Shown here: piece by piece, positions 28,913-41,121 of the stretch
Numbering within the stretch: the first letter of the stretch is position 1
Layout: each line of letters starts with the position of its first letter
DNA from: Podarcis raffonei
Lineage: Eukaryota; Chordata; Lepidosauria; Squamata; Lacertidae
NCBI RefSeq assembly: GCF_027172205.1
Contig: NC_070603.1
Location: 11,220,001-11,284,000, forward strand
Length of the DNA stretch: 64,000 bases
Direction: 5' to 3'
The notes under the pieces: model-generated
What the model was told of the DNA's origin: nothing
Seen by the model: only the letters and a program-made list of their open reading frames with translations
Database searches by the model: none
Made by a program: the position numbers and the translations under genes

Positions 28913-31900
28913 TAGGATGTCCCTATTTTCATCGGAGAAATATTGGAGGGTATGATACTGGCCCACAGACAATTGCCAGCCAAACTCGTGGTGGATGGAG
29001 CTAGCCTGGATTTCCACAGAGAAAGCCTCAAAACAGGCCTTGCTTGTCACATGTCTGTGAGGGATCCTCACGTCTCTCTGTCTGTCTGTCTTATATTTCT
29101 GCCTGGCAGTGTTGCAACTTCACAGGTTCTGGTGCTCACACAAAGCCCCCGAATTCTGTGCCGCCTCATTGAGGAGCCTAACCAGTTACTTCAACAACAC
29201 TCACCCTTCCCTCCTCCTCTCCCCCTCGTCCGGCACCATCCGTGGCGGCAACAGCAGCCACACAGCACTGCTACCCTCTGCTGCCTAGCAGGTTCGTTTG
29301 GGGAGCCCAGAGCGCCGCTAATTGCGCTAATTAATATGGAGCAGATGCAGCAGGAAGTGGGTGGAGGCGGTGGAGGGAATATTTCAGCAGGCAGAGGCGG
29401 CTGGATTTATGAGGGAGGTAATTCCCGGCTTCCTTTGCTGTGCAGCCGCAGGGTAAAGGAGCTGCCATGTGGAGAGTAATTTAAAGACAATTTTCCTGGG
29501 TGGCAGAAGGAGGGAGGAGGGCTGGGATTGGCAGCAGGGCCACTTCTGCAGCGAGACAGTCTTAAGATGGTGGTTATCAAACTGCGTTCCGGGGAGCCCT
29601 TGATAAGACGATCTGTACAGGCGGAAAAGCTTCCCAGTGTTCGCCCACTGCTGAGGAGATTCCCTGCGGTGCTCAGTGGGAGGGAGGCTGTGGGCAACAT
29701 TGGCTGTCCTGCGTTGGAGACTGCATGCTCAGGACAAATGTGTGTGGCATTCGGCAGGCCTCACCAATAGTCTGTGCGAATGCCTAAGGCTGGCACACAG
29801 CACCCGGCTTCCTGAATGCACAGGAAAGGAAAGAGGACAGTTCTTCTCCTCCTCATGACTCCTTGAATTGTTGTATAGGGGAGCGGATTTCAGCAGGTGG
29901 AGTTCGTCTCACACCGGCCACAGCTGCTGAAATTCCAGCACTGTTAGGAAAAGGTGCAGGCGGGAGCCCCTGCCCTCTTTTGCATCTGGCCAGCATACAT
30001 TAGAGGCCCAAGAGCCTCTGTTAAACAGAAAAGCTGGCAACCTTACTAGAGAGGGAGAGCAGTTGGCTCTAACAATCAAGTATTAATGCAACTTACTCTG
30101 AATATACTCATCAGCAAGTCCTGACTCACGTAAGTTAGTCCCTGTTAGTGCATTTGCTTCCACACACGGAAATCTTTCTCTGGCATGGAAATGCAGAATT
30201 CAGAAAAGATGCACCAGTTGCACAGATGTCAACATATTAATAGTAGCATGGCAGACTATTAAAAGCAGGGCGGTAAAGTTTTTTTTAAAAAGAATTGGCA
30301 GCCCCATTTAACATGACCTTCATCGCTTTTTCCCCTTCCATTTTATTTTAAAGAACAAAACTGCATGAACCTTCCTGTCAAACAAATGAAGAAACAGCCC
30401 TTCTTCAAAATTCTTTTTCAAAATCATCCCCCGTAATTTTGAGATCGCCTTTTACAATGGCAAAATTGGGGTGGGTACCACTGTCATTTCTCCATAGTTT
30501 TCCTAATGCCCCAGTCTGTCCTCCTCACTTATATCTCCGACATGCACACATCCTTCTCCCCAATGCCATCTTCTGGATATATATATTTTTTTTTGGGGGG
30601 GGGGGCGCTGCCAGTGTGCAGTTTGATCCCTTGAGGATGGGAGAGCTTTGAGCAGCTGCTGCTGCTGCCCCCCCCCACTCATGTATAGGCATTTCAGGAT
30701 GCGACCCCCCACCCTGAAGGGAACAAGAGCCAAAGGGATTTATATTGCAGCAGTTGGAGACTCATAAAACCACAGCCCACCTGCCCCACTGATCCCTAGT
30801 CTGGAACATGGGTGGGCTGGCTTGGGAAGCGGAGGCCAGAGCCTCGCATCTGTCACTGCTCAGTCTGAGCCTCTTGAACTGTGCCTGCTAAGCTCCCCAC
30901 CTCCGTGCTCAGATTTATGTGGACATTCACATGGTGCCGGGTTTCTGCGGCTTTTGCTCCTACCTGGAAGTGTGATCTATTAGCAAGGAGCAGAGTTAAG
31001 CCTCTTCCCGAGGTTCCTTTCCACGGCCCTCATATATGTTTCCCACTCCTGTTCCCCAAAGCCTTTGACCACGCCGTTCTTCTTATGCCTGAAACAGCCT
31101 CCTTGCCTCCGTGATGTTTAAATTTTTTAAATGGAGCGCACATATCTGCAGGGGCCATAACAAACAATACATCATAGGAACGTAAAAGGAACCCCGCTAG
31201 GTCCCCAGAGGTCCATATCTAGCCCAGAAAGGCTAAAGGACAAGCAGCCTATTGCCTTCAAAGAGCAAAAGTAAAGATCTGCAGCAGTGGACGGATTCTC
31301 CAGAGATTAAATATATATGTAACATGCCCTGGATTTGAAGACAGTGACAGTGGAGAGACGGGGGGGGGGGGGAGGACCAGTTTCTGTAATAGCTGTTTTC
31401 CAATAGTATTCTGCGGAACTTTAAAGCCCTAAAGGTTCTGTGATCTCTTAAATTAAGGAAGCTTGTAAAACAGAAGACTGTTGTTAGACACGGCTTTATC
31501 TCAGTCCCTGCCATTCTTCAAGTCCACACTTGAGTTCCAGGTGGCATTTGTTTTCACTAGATGACCAAGGCAACTGAGCATCATGCTTTGACGCAGAGTT
31601 TGAGTTTTGAATTGCATGTATCAGTTGTGAATGTTAGGGTGTTTATGTTTTCCCGGACTTCGAAAACATTAATGGACGGATTTCAGCAGCATAACCTGGG
31701 CTTTGCTCGATTCTAGTAGTCTGAATTTGGAAAAAGTGATCCACCCCTCCGTGGTTCAACATTAATTGTATGCAATTTTAAAGCATATTCGCCTTGGTTC
31801 TCGTAAAACAAATCGGTTTCCTCTTTTTATGTTTGGTTTCTCTTTTCCATCATCATCGATTTGGGGGGACAGACACAAAGACCATGCTTGCGCTTCCTGA

Positions 31901-32904
31901 GTTAGCCACAGGGGGGCCTCTTTGTGCTACCAATTTTGATAAGATTCCTCATTGCCTGTGGGGCTGCTACTCACCTAGGATCAAATCCCTGGGTGAAGTC
32001 GGTGCTACTGCTACTAGCAGACATGGGAGGAGATCAGATTTGCATCTCATTCTTCCCTTGATATTTGAGTCTCACCTTGGGAAGATGATTCCGTGTCTGC
32101 TGCCCTTCTGCCAGAACAAAGGCTTGCATGTATCCACTGAAATTCTGATAGCATACTGCCAAGATTTCTTAAGTAGACTATTTTAGGCTTGCTATTGCAG
32201 TCTGCGCAGTTGGCAGAGAGATTGAGGCTGCTTAGCTCCTGTGTACAAAAAGCGAAAATCCATCTCTGGCTTTTAGGATTTCTGCAGGCCTTGGCTTTCA
32301 AGCATATATTTGCAACCATGAGGTTTCCAACCTGCTTCTTGTTAAAAAGGAAAGCTAAGATGCTTTGAAAGCACCCTGCAGTTTTTCTGTGCTTCCGTGC
32401 ACACATCCCTGGGTAAGTGCCTCTGCACCAGCACACCTGGCAATGCTGGACTCCCTTGGCTGCATGGCTCCGGGAACCTTCCCTGTCTCTTGACAGCCAC
32501 AGGTGCAGTGGAATCTCCCTGGCCCCATGGTGGAGGGAAGTGGCTCAGCAGGTGATTTCCCCTGGTTAATTTCATGGCATTTAACGAGCTTGGCATTAGA
32601 CGCAGCTCATCCATCGGTTACTGATTGCTCCCTGACTGCTAATGATCTGCTTTCATTCACTGGAAAATTTGCCCGAGAGGAGGAGGGAGCACGAAAGCAT
32701 GCCGGGGGAAGCCCTGCTTGGAATGGCTCCCCAAAGGAGCTTGCCACTGCTGCCAGCATCTGCCTGCCTGCACTGCTGTTGGTACCGTGATCTGCCCAGC
32801 CATCACACTGGCCACCCAGCAAAGGGCAGGGGGATGTGAAGCACATCTGGGGGTTATTTTGGAAAAGAGACAAGGGACGCTAGGGTAGGGTGGAAAATGA
32901 AGTA
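28913..32904. other. Repeat-poor intergenic block with candidate regulatory islands
   Basis: No exon is recognised. Two islands look non-random. The first, 29250-29480, has the homeodomain-like string gctaattgcgctaattaata in GC-rich surroundings. The second, 32490-32830, has ttaatttcatggcatttaac, cattaga and gctaatgatctgc. Poly-T/G runs occur near 30585-30604, and a poly-G run near 31360. These are candidates only. Confidence 0.3.
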
Positions 32905-33130
32905 CAGTGATACCTCGGTTTAAGAACTTAATTCGTTCCGGACGTCCGTTCTTAACCTGAAACTGTTCTTAACCTGAAGCACCACTTTAGCTACCGTTGC
33001 GCCGCCAGAGCACGATTTCTGTTCTCATCCTGAAACAAAGTTCTTAACCTGAGGTACTATTTCTGGGTTAGCAGAGTCTGTAACCTGAAGCATCTGTAAC
33101 CTGAACCATATGTAACCTGAGGTACCACTG
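32905..33130. mobile_element. Tigger-like palindromic element
   Basis: Starts cagtgatacctcggtttaag and ends gaggtaccactg, both flanked by TA. It is in inverse orientation relative to 20233-20461. Confidence 0.9.
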
Positions 33131-33337
33131 TACAGTGGATTGCATGGACCTGTACGGAGGTTTTCTTTTGGTATGAGGTTGCCCACCTGTCAATCACTGG
33201 GTGATTGCAGATTGGTGTGTCTCAACCCTGCTGAGTATTGGTTGTCTGGGGAGGTGCAGAGAGCAGGATTGAACATTCCACTCATCAGCTGATGAGCAGA
33301 GAGTTCAATCCTGCTTCCCCAACACCTTCCCTGCTCA

Positions 33338-33895
33338 GTAAATGGACTACTGCAATGCACTCTACGTGGGGCTACCTCTGAAGGTGACCCGGAAACTGCA
33401 ACTAATCCAGAATGCGGCAGCTAGACTGGTGTCTGGGAGTGGCCGCCGGGACTGCATAACACCGGTCCTGAGATATCTGCATTGGCTCCCAGTACGTTTC
33501 TGAGCACAATTCAAAGTGTTGGTGCTGATCTTTAAGGCCCTAAACGGCCTCGGTCCTGTATACCTGAAGGAGCGTCTCCACCCCCATTGTTCTACCCGGA
33601 CACTGAGGTCCAGCACCGAGGGCCTTCTGGCGGTTCCCTCATTGCGAGAAGTGAGGTTACAGGGAACCAGACAGAGGGCCTTCTTGGTAGTGGCGCCCGC
33701 CCTGTGGAACACCCTCCCTTCAGATGTGAAGGAAATAAGCAGCTATCCTATCTTTAAAAGACATCTGAAGGCAGCCCTGTTTAGGGAAGTTTTTAATATT
33801 TAATGCTGTACTGTTTTTAACATTTGATTGGAAGCTGCCCAGAGTGGCTGGGGAGACTCAGCCAGGTGGGCGGGGTATAAATAAATTATTATTAT
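33338..33895 (+). mobile_element. L2-like LINE, ORF2 C-terminus and 3' end
   Basis: Conceptual translation starts with the reverse-transcriptase-distal motif MDYCNALYVGLP (33341 on), then KLQLIQNAAARLV and LRYLHWLPV. An interrupting stop precedes the open frame 33516-33803 (FKALNGLGPVYLKERL, APALWNTLPSDV, FKRHLKAALF). The 3' UTR ends ggcggggtataaataaatta with an ATT repeat. It is a 5'-truncated, inactive copy of the L2 clade. Confidence 0.9.
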
Positions 33896-35231
33896 TATTA
33901 ATTTCATGTTTTTACATATTTCTATGTTGCTTTCGGCCCAAGAATAAATACAAATAATCAGCACGCAGCAAATACATTCCTGGAGGACGTGGTGTTTCGG
34001 CCATAAAGGCTAGGAATGGACCTTCCATGTTCAGGGGCAGTCTATAATACCTCTGATTCTCAGATGCTGGAAACAGGGGCTGTGCCTTGCATGCTAGCTT
34101 CTCAAGGACATCTGCTTGGCTGCTACTGGCGACAAAAGATTGGGGCAGTTTGGGGTTTATCCAGCACGACTCTTCTATACCTTAAGCCCTTTCATCCCAG
34201 AGAGATGTGAACTGTAGTTAGTAGGGTGAGATCAGAGCCGGCCTGTCCACAAAGCCGACTGGGAATCAAAGGAGATGCCGTCAATGCAGGAGAAGCAAGG
34301 AAAAGTGGCGGCAGCGGCTTCCAGGTTCTGCCAACAGCCTTGCGAGATCTCGTGGAACTGCCACGAGATTTCACAAGTGCTCTTGTGAGATCTTGTAGGA
34401 GCTCTTGCAAGATCTTGCCAGAACCCAGAAGCTGCAGCCGTGCAACCGTGGTGAGTGTAGCAGAGGCGCAGGGCGTCACATTCCTGTTTCGCCCCAGGCG
34501 GTGAAACACGATCGGTCGCCCCTGGGTGAAATGAACTTTGCACATGCACAGAGGTGCTTGTCTCGTGCTGAGTCCCGCATGACACCCTGGCCTAAGCTTA
34601 TACCCTGGGAAGCATTTTTTCTAACTCATTCTGGCGTTGTAAGCAATACAAATCTCAAGCTAGGTAAGCAACGACACACCCACCCACCACAGATCTCAGC
34701 TTAAAATGAACCGGAGGATTTTGTGCTGTGTCATATTTTTGGTTTGCTTGTGTCTTTTCCTCAGTGCATGACCCCAAAGTTTCTCATTTGTGCCCATATT
34801 TGCATGAAAATTTGGGCAGGCAATGCTTTCATTCATTCATTCATTTGTTCGTTCGTTCATTCTTTCGTTCCTCCCAAATATTTATAGTCTGCCTGTGTAG
34901 CAACAACACTGAATTCAATTTAAAACAACTATCTGATTCATAAAACAAGGAGCAGATGAAGTCATAAATAACACCTCTCCTCTTAAAAGCGCAGAGCGGC
35001 GACCTACCTTAATAATAAGCTGCACACAAAATAATTCATAAAAACCTGAGAAAACAGCCAGGGCTTGACCTGGAACTGCTACAAAGCCAAGGTTGGCATC
35101 AGGCGAACTTTGAAAGAAGAGGATTCCGTAACTGGGGTCCCACCATAGCGAAGACCACCCCTCATTCCTGCCCTCCATGTGTGAGCCGGCACACACCGCC
35201 ACTCCGGATTGTACACAGTCAGGAAGGATCT
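33896..35231. other. Intergenic stretch
   Basis: No exon recognised. 34320-34450 is rich in agatctcgtgg/cgagatttc inverted motifs, suggesting a decayed element. (ttca/ttcg)n lies at about 34829-34870. 34880-35060 resembles a decayed LINE/SINE 3' region. Confidence 0.35.
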
Positions 35232-35440
35232 CGTATGTGAATCATATAGTTGGAAGGGTCCCTGGGGGTCATCCAGTCCAACCCCCGCGCAGTGCAGAAT
35301 CTGCAAAGCAGGATGCAACTATGCCATCCCTGACAGGTGGCCACCCAGCTTATATCGAAACACCTCCAGCAAAAAGAGATCCCAAGGCAGTGTGTGCTCA
35401 CTGTTGAGCACTGCTGAAAAAGCTTCTAGTGAAATTTGTT
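35232..35440 (-). mobile_element. CR1 LINE 3' fragment
   Basis: tgaatcatatagttggaagg, catccagtccaaccccc and caggtggccacccagc are the reverse complement of CR1 3' sequence, as at 60277. Confidence 0.75.
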
Positions 35441-35738
35441 TCTCTGCGGTTGTTTCTCCTCCTGCCCTCTGAAGTGATAGCGACTGATGAAAGACCTCTG
35501 TTTATTTCAGAATTTTCTTGCATGTGCAACCTCATGAGATTATGCCAACAAGGAAACGGTCAGTCCCCAGGTTGCTGCTCTCAACATTCCTAACCACTGG
35601 GCATGTTCACTGGGGCTGATGAAGAGTCCAACAACATTTGGGGGGCAGCTTCCCCACCCCTGCCGCAAATGCTTTACTTTACATAGCCATGTGGCTTTCT
35701 GTTTGTGTCACGCTTCGCCAGCTGAATTTCTGCCAGGT

Positions 35739-36103
35739 AAAAAGGTAAAGGTAAAGGTACCCCTGCCCGTTCGGGCCAGTCTTGCCAGACTCTAGGGTTG
35801 TGCGCTCATCTCACTCTATAGGCTGGGAGCCAGCGCTGTCCGCAGACACTTCCGGGTCACGTGGCCAGCGTGACAAGCTGCATCTGGCGAGCCAGCGCAG
35901 CACACGGAAACGCTGTTTACCTTCCCGCTGGTAAGCGGTCCCTCTTTATCTACTTGCACCCGGAGGTGCTTTCGAACTGCTAGGTTGGCAGGCGCTGGGA
36001 CCGAGCGATGGGAGCGCACCCCGCCGCGGGGATTCGAACCACCGACCATGCGATCGGCAAGTCCTAGGCGCTGAGGTTTTACCCACAGCGCCACCCGCGT
36101 CCC
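35739..36103 (-). mobile_element. Sauria SINE, second subfamily
   Basis: Differs from the common type: gtacccctgcccgttcgggc, tctagggttgtgcgctc, cgctgtccgcagacacttcc, aagctgcatctgg and cacccggaggtgc. The duplication ttctgccaggt lies at 35728-35738 and 36104-36114. Its closest partner is 51146-51510. Confidence 0.95.
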
Positions 36104-36348
36104 TTCTGCCAGGTGCAAGCTGCTAAATGCCCCAAAGCCTCGCCAGAAAAAAATGTCAAGCCTAACTCCCCCTCATTGATACTACTTTCCTCAGAGCTTG
36201 ACATCTTTATTCGCCAGTGGATTGGGGCTGGGAAGACGATGGAGCTTTTTGGAGCCATGAGGTGAGTGAGAGAAGGGGCTGATGTTTCATCCCCTGGGGC
36301 AAATCAACCCCTTTTGAGTTAACTGTGTGTGCAGTTTTCTTCCTAGTA

Positions 36349-36574
36349 CAGTGGTACCTCTGGTTACAGACGCTTCAGGTTACAGACTCCGCTAACCCAG
36401 AAATAGTACCTTGGGTTAAGAACTTTGCTTCAGGATGAGAACAGAAATCGTGCTCCAACGGCACAACAGCAGCAGGAGGCCCCCTTAGCTAAAGTGGTGC
36501 TTCAGGTTAAGATCAGTTTCAGGTTAAGAACAGACTTCCAGAACGAATTAAGTACTTAACCCGAGGTACCACTG
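36349..36574. mobile_element. Tigger-like palindromic element
   Basis: cagtggtacctctggttaca to cgaggtaccactg between TA dinucleotides. Confidence 0.9.
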
Positions 36575-37474
36575 TATGGTGTTGCACTGGAGAGGGTGGG
36601 GGGGGATATTGCATTAATTAATTAATTAATAGCATTTCTAATCCCCTTAGTGCTTTAAAATCTCTAAGCGGTTTGCAAAATAACATTTGGAAAGAAAAAA
36701 ACAACAACCCAGTAACACAGCACAAGATTAAGGAGTAAAAACAGGAATTTGGAGATAGCAGGGCCAAATTTTATGGGTCAGGAAAAGCCTGGGCAAAAAA
36801 AAAAAGAGAGAGAGAGGGCTTCACAAAGGAGTTTGAAGGAACCAGCAGATGATGCTTTGCAGATACGGCAGAGGAAAGGGAGCACTGTTTTTTGGGGAAA
36901 GAATGCCCCATTACTGCAGCATAGCGCCCCCCTGTGGTTTGGCACACCGCTGAGATTTAAGATAGCATGAAACCACTAGAGGGGAGTTCCCCTTTATGAG
37001 CTTCCCAGATCGCACAGCAGCAGCACTCAGGTGTTCTCGGGAGGCCTCTCGGTTGACCCCATGCGCTGGGTGAGATCAGAGGCATTCGGTGCCTGAGGTC
37101 TTTTAGCCACTGCCTGGCCTGTTCTTCCAGCAGGCTGCTTATTTATATTCTACACGGGTGCCATGATAAAATGCAGGGCTGGCTCTCAGCATCTTGCTGC
37201 CTTCAGAGCCATTCCTAGACCTGCATGTGTCTTTCTGCCCCCTTCCACCAAAAATGTTTCATTGTTTCCTTGCTTCCCCCACTAGAACTTGACCAAAGTG
37301 ATCATGGAATGCAAACCCCTCATCCTGTACCCTAGGGGATATAACAAGGTGCACATCCATCATTTGCACAGGCACTACTTTGCACCCCACCTAGATGGAC
37401 TCGCTTTCTTGGTATCCATAAAATCGCCCCAAGGAAAAGCAGTGGAGGAATAAGCAGTTGCTCTGTTCCCAGTA
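36575..37474. other. Intergenic stretch
   Basis: Contains (ttaa)n at about 36612-36630 beside a decayed LINE/SINE tail-like segment (ctaagcggtttgcaaaataac), and a poly-A/(ag)n run near 36797. No gene is seen. Confidence 0.35.
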
Positions 37475-37716
37475 CAGTGGTACCTCAGGTTAAGCACTTA
37501 ATTCATTCTGGAGGTCTGTTCTTAACCTGAAACTGTTCTTAACCTGAAGCACCACTTTAGCTAATGGGGCCTCCTGCTGCCGCTGCGCCGCCGGAGCACG
37601 ATTTCTGTCCTCATCCTGAAGCAAAGTTCTTAACCTGAGGTAATATTTCTGAGTTAGCGGAGTCTGTAACCTGAAGCATATGTAATCTGAAGCGTATGTA
37701 ACCCAAGGTACCACTG
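37475..37716. mobile_element. Tigger-like palindromic element
   Basis: cagtggtacctcaggttaag to caaggtaccactg between TA dinucleotides; inverse orientation to 36349-36574, which lies about 1 kb away. Confidence 0.9.
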
Positions 37717-38239
37717 TATCTCTGGATGTACTTAAAAATATATATATATATTTTTTTGCTAACAACAACGACAGTAAATATAAAATTCTGATTCTCTCAA
37801 GCAAATTAACAGTACTGCTGGGAATTCCGAACTGCATCATTTCCAGCTGCAGGAGGAAGGGGTGAAGAAAAAGCTCTGAGTGGAAGGGCCCCCACTTTCC
37901 CTGCCCTATGGACCCCCTGAAAAACTCCACAAACCTTGCTGTACCTGGAGCTGGGTGTGGAGAGGAAGCAGCGTCCACTTTGGGTTTGCCCGTAAAAAGC
38001 AAGTCTAGAGTGAGAGATCAGGGTGTTTCCAGGAACTCTTCTTGTTGTGGAACTTTTGTGGATGAGTTGAGAGTTCATTGGACCCTGGGTGAGAACCCAG
38101 AAGCTGAGTGGGAGGGAGTGTCAGAAGGAAAATGAATTCATACTGATTTATATATCTATTTGTATAAGCTTTTGGGGCGGGGCGGGGTGGTGTATTTTAA
38201 ATGTTTGGTGGGTATTCAGCCCCTTATATCATCAGCTGA

Positions 38240-38598
38240 TACAGACGCGGGTGGTGCTGTGGGTTAAACCACAGAGCCTAGGAGTTGCCAATCAGAAGGT
38301 CGGAGGTTCGAATCCCCACAACAGGGTGAGCTCCCGTTGCTTGGTCCCAGCTCCTGCTCACCTAGCAGTTCGAAAGCATGTCAAAGTGCAAGTAGATAAA
38401 TAGGTACCACTGCAGTGGGAAGGTAAACGGCGTTTCTGTGTGCTGCTCTGGTTCACCAGAACTGGCTTAGTCGTGCTGGCCACATGACCTGGAAGCTGTA
38501 CGCCGGCTCCCTCGGCCAATAAAGCGAGATGAGCGCCGCAACCCCAGAGTCGGCCACGACTGGATCTAATGGTCAGGGGTCCCTTTACCTTTACCTTT
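38240..38598 (+). mobile_element. Sauria-type tRNA SINE, plus strand
   Basis: Runs from the head gacgcgggtggtgctgtggg, with the B box ggttcgaatcc, to the tail cctttacctttacctt. The 12-bp duplication atcatcagctga lies at 38228-38239 and 38599-38610. Confidence 0.95.
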
Positions 38599-38610
38599 AT
38601 CATCAGCTGA

Positions 38611-39350
38611 AATATCTCAGATTGCAGAGGTGGTAGAATCCTCTGTCCAAAACCCCATAGACCTGGAAGGCAGCAGGCTGAGTGGATACCTTCGCCCAGG
38701 GGAAGAGATGGGGTGGGTGTAGGAGGAGGGCGGACGTCTGCACAGCCAAAGAAATACTTTCCACTTTCAACGCTTGCTAAAGCCATTTGCTTGTTTCAGT
38801 TGGGGGTGGGTGTCCTGTGTTGCTTTTAAGCAGGCATTTGGTTAAATTGAAAATCCTCATTGCTGTATTAGTGGCTGTTTAGCTTTCCTGATGGGAGGCT
38901 GTTGATTTGGTCATTACTTCCTGGATTTGTTTTTTTATGGATTCTGTAATTTTCGTATATTGCTGTGTCCGGGAGCGTTCGGTAAGGCGGGGCAGAACTG
39001 AGCACCCGGTTGTGGAATTGCTGGGAGAGGGGCAAGGCGGCAGGGAGATTGGCACTGTGTGGGCATGTTGGCAGAGCCAATCTAGAGTTCTACCAGTCTC
39101 CCAGGCACTCCCTACTCACCACTTTGTTCAGGGCAAGTGGTATCACCGCTCTCTTACCCACCACTTGTATTGCTTGTGTGTGTGTGTCTGTAAATTTTCC
39201 ATGTTGTTTTATTTCATTGTTCCCCAGTCTGGGAATGGACTATTAAATGAAGATGGGGGTTAAGCTGCAATCTGATACTTATCTGGAAATAAACCCCATC
39301 AAACTTAATGGGGCTCTTGGGGCAGATCCACACCATACATACACCGCACA
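38611..39350. other. Intergenic stretch
   Basis: Nothing recognised apart from a short (tg)n at about 39177-39189. The right edge enters a miniature element (gggcagatccacaccataca) hit by the next SINE. Confidence 0.35.
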
Positions 39351-39362
39351 TTAAAAGCACAT

Positions 39363-39716
39363 AAAGGTAAAGGGACCCCTGACCATTAGATCCAGTCGTG
39401 GCCGACTCTGGGGTTGCGGCGCTCATCTCGCTTTATTGGCCGAGGGAGCCGGCGTACAGCTTCCAGGTCATGTGGCCAGCATGACTAAGCCGCTTCCGGC
39501 AAACCAGAGCAGTGCACGGAAACGCTGTTTACCTTACCGCCAGAGTGGTACCTATTTATCTACTTGCACTTTGACGTGCTTTTGAACTACTAGGTTGGCA
39601 GGAGCAGGGACTGAGCAACAGGAGCTCACCCCATTGCAGGGATTCGAACCGCTGACCTTCTGATCGGCAAGTCCTAGGCTCTGTGGTTTAACCCACAGCG
39701 CCACCCGCGTCCCTAT
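39363..39716 (-). mobile_element. Sauria-type tRNA SINE inside a miniature element
   Basis: Full minus copy with the 12-bp duplication ttaaaagcacat at 39351-39362 and 39717-39728. The flanks (cagatccacaccatacat on the left, ggaactgtagtttccc on the right) are the same miniature family as at 45650-46175, but the insertion site differs slightly. Confidence 0.95.
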
Positions 39717-39728
39717 TTAAAAGCACAT

Positions 39729-41121
39729 GGGTTTCCCCAAAGAGTCATGGGAACTGTAGTTTCCCAACATAGAACTACGGTTGCCAGCCGCCTTAACAAA
39801 CTACACTTCCCAGGACTCTGACAGAAGCCATGGAATTTTAAAACCCTTTAAAACTTATGGTTGCACTGTAATTGACGTGTGTCAAAATAATTTGAAAATA
39901 ATATATTTTTGTAAGACAGTAAGCACATTTTTGGGGTGGGGGACCCAAATAGCGAGTGCTGGCTGATTTTCTGGGTTTTTAAAATTTGTTGCTCCCATTT
40001 TCAGCCATGATCCTTAAAACCTTGATGAAGGGGATGCAGCCTGTAAATTATGTAAATACAATCCATGAACTGATTGCCCAGTTAAAAGCCAGACTATGAA
40101 CTGATCACAGCATCTTGAATCAAACACTGTTGGTGGTTGGAGCATAAGAAACTCCGTTCTAGTACAGTATTGACAAAGAAACCCGTGTACGGTACTAAAT
40201 TTCTCAACCCAGGCTGTTCACCATCAGGACACTAGAGGGCAGTGAAGGGCTTCGCCTCTGAACTGCTGGCTCTTTGCAGTGGCAGACTCCAAAATGGCTA
40301 ATAAATAAGCGAAGAATGGGACTTTGCGTATAATGTGCTCATTAATGGGGATAATTGGCATAGTTTAGAGAGGGCACCCTCATGGAGGAGGGGTGGCAGT
40401 GAGTTGTCTGTCTGCTGCTTTCCTGTGTACGTGTGTGCCATAGGCCAGGGCCAGGGGGAGTTCACGGCTGTGCCATCTGGACTTGCCACCTTTCAACTTG
40501 ACAGGTTCCCTTATTTTCTAACACTTGCGTGAAAGGCAGAAATTCAACAGGTGAAGATATAGGAAAGCTTTTCATGCCGGGTGCTGCTAAAGGCACAGGA
40601 GGCCTAGGTGGGAGAGAACAAAATGTACGTTTGTTATCAGCTGTCCTGTATAATATGGGATTGTCCCGTATCTCAATGCAAAACGCTATGTCCTGTATTG
40701 ATCTAGTTTTGCCCTGTATTTCAAGTCCTCTCTCTCTCGCTCTGCCAAGTTAGGGATCTTCTCCAAATGGATGTGTTTGAAAGGGTGTGTGAAAGGTCAT
40801 GTGTTTAAGCTCTGGGTAGCCAAGCAGAGACAGATTTACAAATTCATGTACAACCCACAGCAATTCCTTTACTAGGTTCTTTAACAAGTCCCTGTTGCTG
40901 TGCCCTCAGCTGCATTTTGCTGTGCAGACGTTAGTGAGTGGCGTTTAATCTCTATGCTTAACTTGCTGCTTCCTCACTTGTGCTGTTGAAAGCACAAGAG
41001 CAGAGTTTCTCTCCCCAAGCCATCAGTTGGCAACCCATACTTTCACCACTGTGGTTTAAAGCAGCATTTTTTTTTAAGTCGGGGGTAAGTTGGGGGGGAA
41101 ACAGCTGTTACTGTATGCTGG
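39729..41121. other. Intergenic stretch
   Basis: The first 100-200 bp continue the miniature element (aacaaactacacttcccagg). The remainder has no recognisable exon or repeat. Confidence 0.35.

Noticed and set aside
28943-29479. 178-codon open frame
   Set aside because: No domain-like residues or consistent splice sites; low-complexity Gly/Pro stretches. Likely a chance frame in GC-rich DNA.
38281-38320. tRNA gene-like B box and head sequences
   Set aside because: They are the tRNA-derived heads of SINEs; they lack a full cloverleaf and have SINE bodies and target-site duplications.
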